The position numbers were made by a program, and so were the translations under genes. A DNA stretch of 64,000 nt from Akkermansiaceae bacterium UBA2367 (GTDB taxonomy: Bacteria; Verrucomicrobiota; Verrucomicrobiia; Verrucomicrobiales; DEV007): positions 1 to 64,000 of the forward strand of contig DDTJ01000108.1 in NCBI GenBank assembly GCA_002344525.1, read 5' to 3'. The notes under the pieces are model-generated. The model was not told the origin of the DNA and made no database searches. It was given only the letters and a program-made list of their open reading frames with translations. This document shows positions 1-8,685 of the stretch, piece by piece (the stretch's first letter is position 1; each line of letters begins with the position of its first letter).

Positions 1-2
1 TC

Positions 3-3000
3 GACCGCATGGACAAGCCGCAGGTCGATGCCATCCGCGGCATCCCGCCCGCCATCGCCATCGAGCAGCAGAACGCGGTGAAATCGACCCGCTCCACCGT
101 CGGCACGATCACCGAGATCAACGACTACCTGAAGCTCCTCTTCCCCCGCCTCTGCAAAGGCTACGATCCGGTGACGGGGGCGGAGATCGCGCCGGACTCG
201 CCTGAATCCATCCTGCGGAAGACGGTGGAACGTTTCGGCACAGGCCGCCCCCTGCTCGTCCTCTTCGCCATCGACGCGCCCGCCGGGGCAAAACCCGCCG
301 ATTTCTTCGCCTTCCTCCAGCAGCAGGGCTATCTGCGCGTCTGGCTCTACGGCAAACCCTATCGCGTCGACGATCCGGACTCCTACGACCGCAAGGCCCT
401 CCCCGCCCGTGTCGAGATCATCCAGGACCGAATCGATCCATCGAGACGAACCCGTTTCCTCGAGGCGGTCGAACGCGCCCTCGATCTGGGCAAAGGCGTC
501 GTCTCCGTGGTCGAACCCGAGTCGGGGCAGCGTCTCGCCTTCTCCCGCGACTGGTCCTCACCCGAGACCGGCACGGTCCTGAAGCCGCCGACTCCCGGCC
601 TCTTCAGCTTCAACCATCCCCTCGGGGCCTGTCCCGCCTGCCGGGGCTTCGGGCGCGTCATCGGGATCGATCTCGACAAGGCCATTCCCGACAAATCGCT
701 CTCCATCGCCGAAGGCCTCGTGCGGGCCTTCCAGGGCGACTCCTACCGCGAATGCGAAGAGGACCTCGAACGCTGCGCCCGGGCGCGCGGGCTTAGCCTC
801 GTGACGCCCTTCGACGAGCTGCCGCCCGAGGACCGGCAGTGGATCGTTGAGGGCGAGGGCGGCGATCCCGACGAAGCCTGGCGGCAGGGGATCTGGTATG
901 GTGTGCGCGGCTTCTTCGATTGGCTCGAATCCCGCGCCTATCGCATGCATGTCAGGGTCTTCCTGAGCCGCTACCGCAGCTACACCCTCTGCCGCGCCTG
1001 CGGAGGCACACGGCTGAAACCCGAGGCGCTCCATTTCAAGATCGCCGAGAAAACCCTGCCCGAACTCTGGCAGCTTTCCATCGACGATCTCGCCGCCTTC
1101 TTCGGCACTCTCGACACGGCCGGCTCTGACAAAACCACCACGATGCTCCATCGCGAGATCGCAAGCCGACTCGGCTATCTGAAGGAAGTCGGGCTCGGTT
1201 ACCTGAACCTCGACCGCCCCACGCGCACCCTCTCGGGCGGGGAAACCGAGAGGGTCAACTTGACCACCTGCCTCGGCGCGAGCCTCACCAGCACCCTCTT
1301 CGTCCTCGACGAGCCCACCGTGGGCCTGCACCCGCGCGACGTGGGCCGCCTCGTCGGCGTGATGCAGCGCCTCCGCGACCTCGGCAACACCCTCGTCGTC
1401 GTCGAGCACGAGGAGGCCGTGATCCGCGCCGCCGACCACCTCGTCGATATCGGCCCGGGCCGCGGCGAGGGCGGAGGCGAGCTCGTCTACGCCGGACCCG
1501 GAGCCGCGGACGGGGAAGCCGCCGCCAAGTCCCTAACAAAACACCCACGGTCCCTGACCTTGCAATACCTCGCCGGGAGCAAGGCCATCCCCGTCCCGGC
1601 AAGCCGCCGCAAGCCGCAGCGCTGGCTCACCGTGAAGCGCGCCGCCCAGCACAACCTGAAGAAGATCGACGTCGATTTCCCCCTCGGCGTGCTCTGCTGC
1701 GTCACCGGCGTCTCCGGCTCGGGCAAATCGACCCTCGTCCACTCCGTACTCCACGGGAACCTCCTCAAGGATCTCGGGCTGGCCACCGGCGAAACCGAGA
1801 TCGGCCAGTGCAAGGAACTCCGAGGAACCGGACACATCCGCGAGGCCGTGATGGTGGACCAGTCGCCTCTCTCCCGCACCCCGCGCTCCACCCCGGTCGT
1901 CTACACCGGCCTCTTCGAGACGATCCGCAAACTCTATGCCGAGTCGCCCGACGGCAAGGCGCGTGCGCTCACGCCGGGCTACTTCTCCTTCAACAGCGGC
2001 GCGGGACGCTGCGGCCGCTGCATGGGCAACGGCTTCGAAAAGGTCGAGATGCAGTTCCTCAGCGACCTCTACGTGACCTGTCCCGAATGCGAAGGGAAAC
2101 GCTACACCCCCGAGGCTCTCGAAATCGAATTGGAAGGTAAAAACCTCCACCAGCTTCTCGAACTGACCGTGAGCGAAGCCATCCCCTGGTTCTCCACGAT
2201 GCCGGGCAAGCCCGCCGCCACCGTCGTCGCGGGCCTGCAACTCCTCGCCGAAGTCGGTCTCGGCTACCTGCGCCTCGGCCAGCCCTTGAACACCTTGTCA
2301 GGAGGCGAAAGCCAGCGGCTCAAGCTCGTCGGCCATCTCCTCGCCGCGCCCGCGCGGAAGCGGCAGGACGGCAAGACCGCCCTCCTCATCTTCGACGAAC
2401 CGACCACCGGCCTGCATTTCGACGACACCGCCATGCTGCTGCGCGTCTTCGACCGGCTCGTCGAAGCGGGCGACTCCGTCCTCGTCATCGAGCACAACCT
2501 CGACGTCATCCAGAGCGCCGACTACGTCATCGACCTTGGTCCCGAGGCCGGCGTCGGAGGCGGGGAGGTGGTGGTTTGTGGGACGCCGGAGGAGGTGGCG
2601 GCGTGTCCGCAATCACACACGGGGAGGTATCTTCGTAAGTGTAGAGAATACGGAACGGATAGCCGAAGGCAAATTCGTGAGAATTTCTCCCCGACCCACG
2701 ATGGAAGGCCGCTCTCGGAGAAATTCTCACGAATTTCTCTACCAGAGAAACCGCTCAAGGTCGCCGAAGCCCCCACCAGCTATGCCCCGTCACTCGTGAC
2801 TCGTGACCCTAACCGAATCGCGAATGCGATTTCCCTGCACGGCGCTCGCGAGAACAATCTCAAAAACCTCGACCTCGAAATCCCTCGCGAGCAATTCGTC
2901 GTCCTCACCGGACTGAGCGGATCGGGCAAATCGACCCTCGCCTTCGACATCCTCTTCGCCGAGGGGCAGCGTCGCTTCCTCGACAGCATGTCCACCTACG

Positions 3001-5525
3001 CGCGGCAGTTCGTCGAGCAGATGGAGCGGCCCGACATCGACCTCGTCTCCGGCCTGCCTCCCACCGTCGCCATCGAGCAGCGCATCTCGCGCGGCGGCGG
3101 CAAATCGACCGTGGCCACCGTCACGGAGGTCTGGCATTTCCTCCGCCTCCTCTTCGCGAAGCTCGGACGGCAATACTCGCCCGACACCGGCAATGCCGTC
3201 GAGAAGCAGACCCCCTCCGCCATCGTCACTCGCCTCCGCGCCGAGGCGGCGAAGGGCAAGCGCACCGTGCTCGTCATGGCCCCGCTCGTGCGGGCGCGCA
3301 AGGGCTACCACACCGAGGTCGCGGAATGGGCTGGGAAGCAGGGCTTCGACACCCTCCTCGTCGATGGACGGCTCGTGCCCGTGGAGGGCTTCCAGCGCCT
3401 CGAACGCTTCAAAGAGCACAGCATCGATGTCATCGTCGGCGAAGTCGCCGCGAAGACCCCCGCGCCCGAGGTGCTCGCGCTCGTCGAGACCGCCCTGCGT
3501 CACGGCAAGCGCACCCTGCGCTTCTTCGACGCCGCCAACCGCATCCAGGTGATGAACACCGAGATGGTCGATCCCGAGACCGGACGCTCCTTCGAGGATC
3601 TCGATCCCCGCCTTTTCTCCTACAACAGCCCGCACGGCTGGTGCCCCGTCTGCCGAGGCTACGGATCGGTCGAGAAAGGCGCCGACACCCTCGACGAACG
3701 CGACGCCGAATCCGTCCTCGACGCCGAGTTGCGCGAGGAGCTGCGCCGCTCCCGTGCCGAGGAGGGCGAGACCGAACCCTGTCCGGCCTGCGAAAGCACC
3801 CGCTTGAACGAAGTCGCTCGCCACGTCCGCATCGGCGACCTCGCCATCACCGACCTCGCCCGCCTCTCCGTCGCCGCCGCCCGCGAGATCGTGGACGGCT
3901 TCCGCTTCGAAGGGCGCGACGCCCTCATCGCCCGCGACATCCTGCCTGAGATCGTCCAGCGCCTCCGCTTCATGGAGGAGGTCGGACTCGGCTACCTCCA
4001 ACTCGACCGCTCCGCCACCACCCTCAGCGGAGGCGAGAGCCAGCGCATCCGCCTCGCCGCCCAGCTCGGATCGAACCTGCGCGGCGTCCTCTACGTCCTC
4101 GACGAACCCACTATCGGCCTGCACCCGCGCGACAACGCCAAGCTCCTCGACACCCTCGTCGGCTTGCGCGAGAAGGGCAATTCCCTCGTCGTCGTCGAGC
4201 ACGACGAAGACACCATCCGCCGAGCCGACCACCTCATCGACCTCGGCCCCGGCGCCGGACAGCACGGCGGCGAAATCGTCTGGCAGGGTGATCCGAAAGA
4301 CCTCTTCAACCCACCTATCAAACCCACCAAGCGAGCTTCCAAGTCCACCCATGACCCATGTCCCGTGACCCATGACTCGCCCACGCGGGAGGCCTTCTCG
4401 CACCCCCTCGTCCATCCCCTGAGAGGATCGCGCCGCAAACTGCCCGCAAAGAAAGCCGTGGGCGAATGGCTCGTCGTGAAGGGAGCGCGAGCGAACAACC
4501 TCAAAAACCTCGAAGTGCGCCTTCCCATCGGACGGCTCACCGTCATCACCGGAATCTCCGGCTCGGGCAAGTCCAGCTTCCTGCGAGGCGTCCTCAAGCC
4601 CGCCGTCGCCGCCGCTCTCGCGGAAGGCAAGGGCAAGGGAGGGCGCAAACGCAAGCCCGCCCCCAGCCAGCCTTGGACCTCGCTGGAGGGTGCCGACCGC
4701 ATCGAAGCCGTTTACGAGGTCGATCAGTCCCCCATCGGCAAGACCTCGCGCTCCACCCCCGCGACCTACGTGAAAGTCTTCGACGAGATCCGCGCCCTCT
4801 TCGCCCAGCTTCCCGAGGCCAGGGCGCGCGGCTACACCGCCTCGCGCTTCTCCTTCAACCTCGAAGGCGGGCGCTGCGAAACCTGCAAAGGCAATGGCTC
4901 CATCAAGCTGGAGATGAACTTCCTCCCCACCACCTACGTCGTCTGCGAGGAATGCGGAGGACGCCGCTACGCCGCCTCGACCCTGGAGGTGGAATACAAC
5001 GGCAAATCCATCGGCGACGTCATGGACCTCTCCATCGAGGAGGCCGCCGAATTTTTCGCCGGGGTTCCCAAGATCGCCCGCACCCTCGACCTGATGCGCG
5101 ACACCGGGCTCGGCTACCTGCGCCTCGGCCAACCCAGTCCCAGCCTCAGCGGAGGCGAAGCCCAGCGCATCAAGCTCGTCGCCGAACTGACCCGAGGCAT
5201 CGGTCGCGCCGCGAACGCCCGCCTCCGCCAAAACCGCCAGCCGAAATCGACCCTCTACCTCATCGAGGAACCCTCCATCGGCCTCCACCTCGCCGACGTG
5301 AAGCGTTTGCTCGACGTCATGCACCGCCTCGTCGACGAAGGCCACACCGTCGTCGTCATCGAGCACAGCCTAGAAATCATGGCCGAGGCGGATTTCATCC
5401 TAGACATCGGGCCCGAGGCCGGGGAGGCCGGAGGCGAAATCGTCGCGGCGGGGACTCCGGAGGAAGTGGTCAAGGTGAAGCAAAGCCGCACCGCGCCGTT
5501 TTTGGCGGAGAGGTTGGGGGCGTGA
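3..5525 (+). CDS. uvrA: Double-length excinuclease ABC subunit A, 5' end cut by window
   Basis: UvrA is the damage-sensing ATPase of nucleotide excision repair; it loads UvrB onto damaged DNA. The frame is open to the window edge, and the ATG at position 9 falls inside a conserved UvrA block (RMDKPQVDAIRGIPPAIAIEQ), so the real start lies upstream. Counting from that ATG, two complete UvrA C-terminal organisations follow each other. Unit 1 has LSGGETERV near residue 407, a second Walker A (GVSGSGKST) near 568, a CxxC zinc module (CGRC/CPEC) near 668-695 and LSGGESQR near 763. Unit 2 starts near 941 with its own Walker A (GLSGSGKST, 968), zinc modules (CPVC/CPAC, CETC/CEEC), two LSGGE signatures (1338, 1714) and a Walker A at 1515. 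The last Walker B reads LIEEP instead of the usual LDEP. Low-complexity linkers near 875-940 and 1435-1480 carry repeat DNA. Tandem UvrA is known from Chlamydiae. It converges on the SBF-like gene. Confidence 0.96.
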   Translation, partial: DRMDKPQVDAIRGIPPAIAIEQQNAVKSTRSTVGTITEINDYLKLLFPRLCKGYDPVTGAEIAPDSPESILRKTVERFGTGRPLLVLFAIDAPAGAKPADFFAFLQQQGYLRVWLYGKPYRVDDPDSYDRKALPARVEIIQDRIDPSRRTRFLEAVERALDLGKGVVSVVEPESGQRLAFSRDWSSPETGTVLKPPTPGLFSFNHPLGACPACRGFGRVIGIDLDKAIPDKSLSIAEGLVRAFQGDSYRECEEDLERCARARGLSLVTPFDELPPEDRQWIVEGEGGDPDEAWRQGIWYGVRGFFDWLESRAYRMHVRVFLSRYRSYTLCRACGGTRLKPEALHFKIAEKTLPELWQLSIDDLAAFFGTLDTAGSDKTTTMLHREIASRLGYLKEVGLGYLNLDRPTRTLSGGETERVNLTTCLGASLTSTLFVLDEPTVGLHPRDVGRLVGVMQRLRDLGNTLVVVEHEEAVIRAADHLVDIGPGRGEGGGELVYAGPGAADGEAAAKSLTKHPRSLTLQYLAGSKAIPVPASRRKPQRWLTVKRAAQHNLKKIDVDFPLGVLCCVTGVSGSGKSTLVHSVLHGNLLKDLGLATGETEIGQCKELRGTGHIREAVMVDQSPLSRTPRSTPVVYTGLFETIRKLYAESPDGKARALTPGYFSFNSGAGRCGRCMGNGFEKVEMQFLSDLYVTCPECEGKRYTPEALEIELEGKNLHQLLELTVSEAIPWFSTMPGKPAATVVAGLQLLAEVGLGYLRLGQPLNTLSGGESQRLKLVGHLLAAPARKRQDGKTALLIFDEPTTGLHFDDTAMLLRVFDRLVEAGDSVLVIEHNLDVIQSADYVIDLGPEAGVGGGEVVVCGTPEEVAACPQSHTGRYLRKCREYGTDSRRQIRENFSPTHDGRPLSEKFSRISLPEKPLKVAEAPTSYAPSLVTRDPNRIANAISLHGARENNLKNLDLEIPREQFVVLTGLSGSGKSTLAFDILFAEGQRRFLDSMSTYARQFVEQMERPDIDLVSGLPPTVAIEQRISRGGGKSTVATVTEVWHFLRLLFAKLGRQYSPDTGNAVEKQTPSAIVTRLRAEAAKGKRTVLVMAPLVRARKGYHTEVAEWAGKQGFDTLLVDGRLVPVEGFQRLERFKEHSIDVIVGEVAAKTPAPEVLALVETALRHGKRTLRFFDAANRIQVMNTEMVDPETGRSFEDLDPRLFSYNSPHGWCPVCRGYGSVEKGADTLDERDAESVLDAELREELRRSRAEEGETEPCPACESTRLNEVARHVRIGDLAITDLARLSVAAAREIVDGFRFEGRDALIARDILPEIVQRLRFMEEVGLGYLQLDRSATTLSGGESQRIRLAAQLGSNLRGVLYVLDEPTIGLHPRDNAKLLDTLVGLREKGNSLVVVEHDEDTIRRADHLIDLGPGAGQHGGEIVWQGDPKDLFNPPIKPTKRASKSTHDPCPVTHDSPTREAFSHPLVHPLRGSRRKLPAKKAVGEWLVVKGARANNLKNLEVRLPIGRLTVITGISGSGKSSFLRGVLKPAVAAALAEGKGKGGRKRKPAPSQPWTSLEGADRIEAVYEVDQSPIGKTSRSTPATYVKVFDEIRALFAQLPEARARGYTASRFSFNLEGGRCETCKGNGSIKLEMNFLPTTYVVCEECGGRRYAASTLEVEYNGKSIGDVMDLSIEEAAEFFAGVPKIARTLDLMRDTGLGYLRLGQPSPSLSGGEAQRIKLVAELTRGIGRAANARLRQNRQPKSTLYLIEEPSIGLHLADVKRLLDVMHRLVDEGHTVVVIEHSLEIMAEADFILDIGPEAGEAGGEIVAAGTPEEVVKVKQSRTAPFLAERLGA
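2662..2742. repeat. REP/BIME-like paired hairpin inside uvrA
   Basis: Two hairpins in opposite orientation lie in frame in the linker between the two UvrA units. The left stem is AAATTC/GAATTT around a GTGA loop. The right stem is GAGAAATTC/GAATTTCTC around TCAC, followed by CTAC (GTAG on the other strand). The same architecture occurs twice at 39198-39379 with compensatory base changes. Confidence 0.75.
2789..2809. repeat. Three TGACYCN-type heptamers in uvrA
   Basis: Three tandem seven-base units (GTCACTC, GTGACTC, GTGACCC) are translated in the first UvrA linker. They resemble the units at 4345-4379 and upstream of atpC. Confidence 0.6.
4345..4379. repeat. Five TGACCCA-type heptamers in uvrA
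   Basis: Five contiguous seven-base units (CCACCCA, TGACCCA, TGTCCCG, TGACCCA, TGACTCG) are translated near residues 1446-1457, in a low-complexity linker of UvrA unit 2. Seven bases is not a multiple of three, so the array size has to be compatible with the reading frame. Confidence 0.7.
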
Positions 5526-5542
5526 AGCTGCCCACTCACGAA

Positions 5543-6589
5543 TCAACCGCCCTCGGGACCATCGGAGAGTCCTGACGCCTTCCTCGCCCATCGGCTGGCG
5601 AAGAAGCCGTTCACGAGCAACTGCAAAGGGTGGTAGAACATGATCGGCAGGAGGATCAGCGACAGGTCCGCCCGCTCCCCGAAGATGAGCGCGGCGAGAG
5701 GCACGCCCATGGCGAGGGTCTTCTTCACCGAACAGAAGTAAGCGGCGATGGAGTCCTCCCGGTCGAGCTTCAGGGCGCGGCAGGTATAGTGGACCAGCAG
5801 CGAGATGAAGGCGAAGAGGACAACGACGGCGGCGAGGGTCGGGAGGGCCAGCAGGAGTCCGTGGCGATGCCAGATGTCCTGCTCGACCGAGTCGCAGAAC
5901 GCGGTGTAGACGATGAAAAGGATGATGCCGTTGGAGAGACGGGCGCTCCAAGCTTTGCGGGCGTCAACCCAAGCCTTGAGGGACGGTCGCAGCAGCATCC
6001 CCAAGGCGAAAGGGAGCAGGGTCAGCAGGGTGATCTTGAGCAGCAGGGGCGCGAAGGCGGAGGAGGAGGCCCCGCCTCCATGCCGCATGAGCAGATGCAC
6101 CAGCACCGGAGTCAGCACCACGCCGACGAGGTTCGACAACGCGGCGTTGAAGAGCGCTCCCGTCGTGTTGCCACGCGCCGCGGCGGTGAGCACGACGGAG
6201 GTGGAGATCGTCGAGGGGAGGACGCAGAGGTAGAGGAAGCCGTCACGGATGGACCCGGGCACGTCCGGCCAAACAAGGGGCAAGGCGGCGTCGAAGACGA
6301 GGCCGACGAGGGGGAAAACCAGAAAGGTGAAGGCTTGGATGATCAGATGGAGACGCCAGTTGGCGGCCCCGCTCTTGATTTTCTCCACCGCGAGGGAGAG
6401 CCCCTGCAGGAACAGGATCAGGGCGATGCCGACGTTGTTGAGGACCCCGGGATGGAGGAAGCCTTCGCGCGAACCCGGCCCCGGCAGGAGAAAGCCAAGC
6501 AGGACGGCGGCAACGAGACCAAGGAGGAAACCGTTGGCACGCAGCCAAGGAACGGGCGGGACCGATGGCGGAGTCGGGGCGGGCTTCAA
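5543..6589 (-). CDS. SBF-like bile acid:sodium symporter family protein
   Basis: This is a 348-residue integral membrane protein with about nine or ten hydrophobic segments. The stretch LPSTISTSVVLTAAARGNTTGALFNA is shortened here to its key parts: LPSTISTSVV followed by GNTTGALFN, the conserved core of the SBF-like (YfeH/ARC-type) transporters in the bile acid:sodium symporter superfamily. The substrate cannot be read from sequence; members carry organic anions or, in some branches, metalloid oxyanions. The only in-frame start that keeps the first membrane segment is TTG at 6589. The gene ends 17 bp from the convergent uvrA stop and follows sufD by 25 bp on the same strand, so it may be read through from the suf operon, although no functional link is evident. 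Confidence 0.8.
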   Translation of the reverse strand: MKPAPTPPSVPPVPWLRANGFLLGLVAAVLLGFLLPGPGSREGFLHPGVLNNVGIALILFLQGLSLAVEKIKSGAANWRLHLIIQAFTFLVFPLVGLVFDAALPLVWPDVPGSIRDGFLYLCVLPSTISTSVVLTAAARGNTTGALFNAALSNLVGVVLTPVLVHLLMRHGGGASSSAFAPLLLKITLLTLLPFALGMLLRPSLKAWVDARKAWSARLSNGIILFIVYTAFCDSVEQDIWHRHGLLLALPTLAAVVVLFAFISLLVHYTCRALKLDREDSIAAYFCSVKKTLAMGVPLAALIFGERADLSLILLPIMFYHPLQLLVNGFFASRWARKASGLSDGPEGG

Positions 6590-6614
6590 GGGGAGGGAGG
6601 TGGGCGGCGGCGGA

Positions 6615-7961
6615 TCAAGCCAGTCCCGCGAACTTCCGCTCCACCCTCGCGAAGAGGAGATCCTGCAAGGCCTCGCCGTCGAGCTTCTCGATGGCTCCGT
6701 GGAGGAAGCCGAGGCTGATGATCTTGCGGGCTTCGTCGGCGGGGATGCCGCGAGCGCGGAGGTAGAATATCTCCTCGTCGTCGATCGCGCCAGTGGTGGA
6801 GCCGTGGGAGCATCTCACTTGGTCGGCGTCGATCTCAAGGCCGGGCATAGCGTTGGCCTCGGCCTCGTCGCTGCCGAGGAGGTTGCGGCAGGACTGGTAG
6901 GAGTCGGTGTGGTGCGCCCCCGGCTGCACTTGGATGAGGCCGGAGAAGATGGTGCGCGAACGGTCGTAGAGGGCGTTCTTGAAGAGGAGGTCGCTGGTGG
7001 TGTGCTGCGCTTCGTGCGATTGCAGGGTGCGCTGGTCGTATTCCTGCGCGCCGTTGGCGAGGTTCGCGGCGAAGATCTGGCAGTCGGCCCCGCTCTCGAC
7101 CATGCGGCTGACGCATTCGCTCCGCGCCCACTCGGCCCCGAGGTTGACGAAGCCGACCTTCACGGCGGCGTCCCGCCCGGCGCGGGTGTGCTGGAGATGG
7201 ACCTGCTTCGCGCCGTTCTCGCTCAGGTCCTGCAAGGCGACGTACTGGATGCGTCCGCCCCGGTCGGCCTCAAGGTCGGCGACACCGACGACGAGGGTGT
7301 CCTCGCCGTCCGCGATGGATTCGTAGAAATCGACGACGGAGACCTGGGCGGCGTCCTCGGCGACGATCAGGGTGTGGGGGAAGATCACGGCATCCTCCCC
7401 TCCGACGAAGTGGTGGACGATCACGGGATGTTCCGCGACGCAGCCTTTGGGGAAGTGGAGGAAGACGCCGCTCAAGGTCGCGGAATCATGGAGAGCCGCG
7501 AACTTCTCGCCGCCGAGGGTATCGTCGTGGCGGAGGAAGCGCGGGCGGATGAGTTCGGAATGGGAGGCGAGGGCCTCGGCGACAGGCAGGCAGAGGGCAC
7601 CCGCAGGCAGGCCCCGCGTCTCGGCATGGAGGAGGCGGTTGTTGGCGAAGACGAAGTGGGCCGCGAACTCGGCAGGACGTCCGGACACCGCCCGCGCCAC
7701 GAGATCGGCGGCAAGGGAGTCGGAGACGGGACGGGCAGGCGTGAAGCCATCGAAGCGCAGGTGCGTCAGGTCGGCGAAGCGCCACGCTTGGTTCGTCCGC
7801 ACGGGTACGGGCAGGGCGGTGAAGCGGTCCCAAGCGGCGGACTGGAAGTCGCGATACCAGTCGGGGAGCTTGGCTTCGGCGTCGGTGACAGGGGGAGCCG
7901 CGCACCAGGCGTCAGCCGGGCGGCTCGTGGTTTCCTCGGGTGGTGTCAGGACTAAGGACAT
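6615..7961 (-). CDS. sufD: Fe-S cluster assembly scaffold protein SufD
   Basis: SufD is the partner of SufB in the SufBC2D scaffold that builds iron-sulfur clusters in the cytoplasm. The C-terminal half holds the SUF core beta-helix, for example SHGSTTGAIDDEEIFYLRARG followed by IPADEARKIISLGFLHGAIE, typical of SufD. The start is set at the ATG at 7961 (MSLVLTPPEET), giving 448 residues. The frame stays open for 32 more codons upstream, but that stretch (LPFTFYLLP) is translated repeat DNA. No clear Shine-Dalgarno is seen; instead a six-base-pair hairpin and heptamer array precede the ATG. It is the last suf gene, separated from sufB by a DUF6714-like gene. SufS and SufE/SufU are not in the window. 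Confidence 0.93.
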   Translation of the reverse strand: MSLVLTPPEETTSRPADAWCAAPPVTDAEAKLPDWYRDFQSAAWDRFTALPVPVRTNQAWRFADLTHLRFDGFTPARPVSDSLAADLVARAVSGRPAEFAAHFVFANNRLLHAETRGLPAGALCLPVAEALASHSELIRPRFLRHDDTLGGEKFAALHDSATLSGVFLHFPKGCVAEHPVIVHHFVGGEDAVIFPHTLIVAEDAAQVSVVDFYESIADGEDTLVVGVADLEADRGGRIQYVALQDLSENGAKQVHLQHTRAGRDAAVKVGFVNLGAEWARSECVSRMVESGADCQIFAANLANGAQEYDQRTLQSHEAQHTTSDLLFKNALYDRSRTIFSGLIQVQPGAHHTDSYQSCRNLLGSDEAEANAMPGLEIDADQVRCSHGSTTGAIDDEEIFYLRARGIPADEARKIISLGFLHGAIEKLDGEALQDLLFARVERKFAGLA

Positions 7962-7969
7962 GCGGGTGT

Positions 7970-8011
7970 CGGCGCTTCGCGCCGGTAAAAGGTAAAAAGT
8001 GAAAGGTAAAA
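7970..8011 (-). promoter_or_regulatory. Hairpin plus TTTTACC heptamer array before sufD
   Basis: Read along the mRNA, four seven-base units (TTTTACC, TTTCACT, TTTTACC, TTTTACC) are followed at once by a hairpin with a CGGCGC/GCGCCG stem and a three-base loop (TTC on the plus strand). The sufD ATG comes 8 nt later. The same layout with different stem bases precedes the gene at 60024-62462. A role is inferred, not shown. Confidence 0.5.
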
Positions 8012-8077
8012 AGTCGGAATCAAAGCGTTGTGCCGGAGCAGGGAGGCGACAAACCACCCTCTGCCTTAGCTATTTGG

Positions 8078-8632
8078 TCATGTTTCGATCCAATATTCGT
8101 TCAAAGCCCGATCAATATCAGCATAATCGAACTCTGAATCAGGGTCTTCGCGGAGGAATTGAAGATACTCGCGAACGACGCTTCTCTGCTCGTGATTGAG
8201 CAATCCGAACTTGCTCCTACTATATTCATTCAGATACGTCAGGGTGAATGCCATCCCCATACCGAATTCGCCTTTGAGATCCGCGATGATAAATGCCGGA
8301 AGGTGAAATCTCATGCCGAGAGCGTCAAAGAAGCTGAGGCTGCTATGACAAGCGTTCAGATGCTTTGTCTCGATTCGATCCCAGAATTCTTTTTCGTCCT
8401 TCGCTCGCTGTCGCCCTCGAACTTCGGGCGTCTCATAGTCGTCGATCGCCTGACCTTCGAAAAGGCCAACGCCGACTCCAAGCCGAACTCCGCGAAACGC
8501 CTCGCGCACACGTTCACACAGCTTGTCAGCTTCCACAGTCCGCTTTTCGCTGAACTCGGTCTCCCGGATGACCTCGGGGTCAAAGCCGCGTGCGCGCATG
8601 TCATCGATTTCTGCTCGTGTGATGCGTCTCAT
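8078..8632 (-). CDS. DUF6714-like protein inserted in the suf operon
   Basis: This 184-residue soluble protein resembles, from memory, the uncharacterised DUF6714 family: VGVGLFEGQAIDDYETPE, then LNACHSSLSFFDALGMRFHLPAF, which is the family's most recognisable block. No catalytic motif or membrane segment is apparent, and no function is assigned. Sequence composition is visibly more AT-rich than the suf genes on either side, and its codons are less GC-biased at third positions, which points to recent arrival by transfer. It lies on the same strand between sufB (53 bp away) and sufD (116 bp away) and so is likely cotranscribed with them. Family members commonly occur as isolated single genes, so a role in Fe-S assembly should not be assumed. 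Confidence 0.7.
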   Translation of the reverse strand: MRRITRAEIDDMRARGFDPEVIRETEFSEKRTVEADKLCERVREAFRGVRLGVGVGLFEGQAIDDYETPEVRGRQRAKDEKEFWDRIETKHLNACHSSLSFFDALGMRFHLPAFIIADLKGEFGMGMAFTLTYLNEYSRSKFGLLNHEQRSVVREYLQFLREDPDSEFDYADIDRALNEYWIET

Positions 8633-8685
8633 CGATTTCTTGCCATGAGCGGAGAGGGTCGGGTGCCGGAGATAACAGGGTCAGA

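Noticed and set aside
2790..5366. An 858-codon open frame on the minus strand opposite uvrA
   Set aside because: Its product is rich in Gly, Ala, Asp, Glu and Val without motifs, as expected from the complement of GC-rich coding DNA. The plus strand is clearly UvrA.
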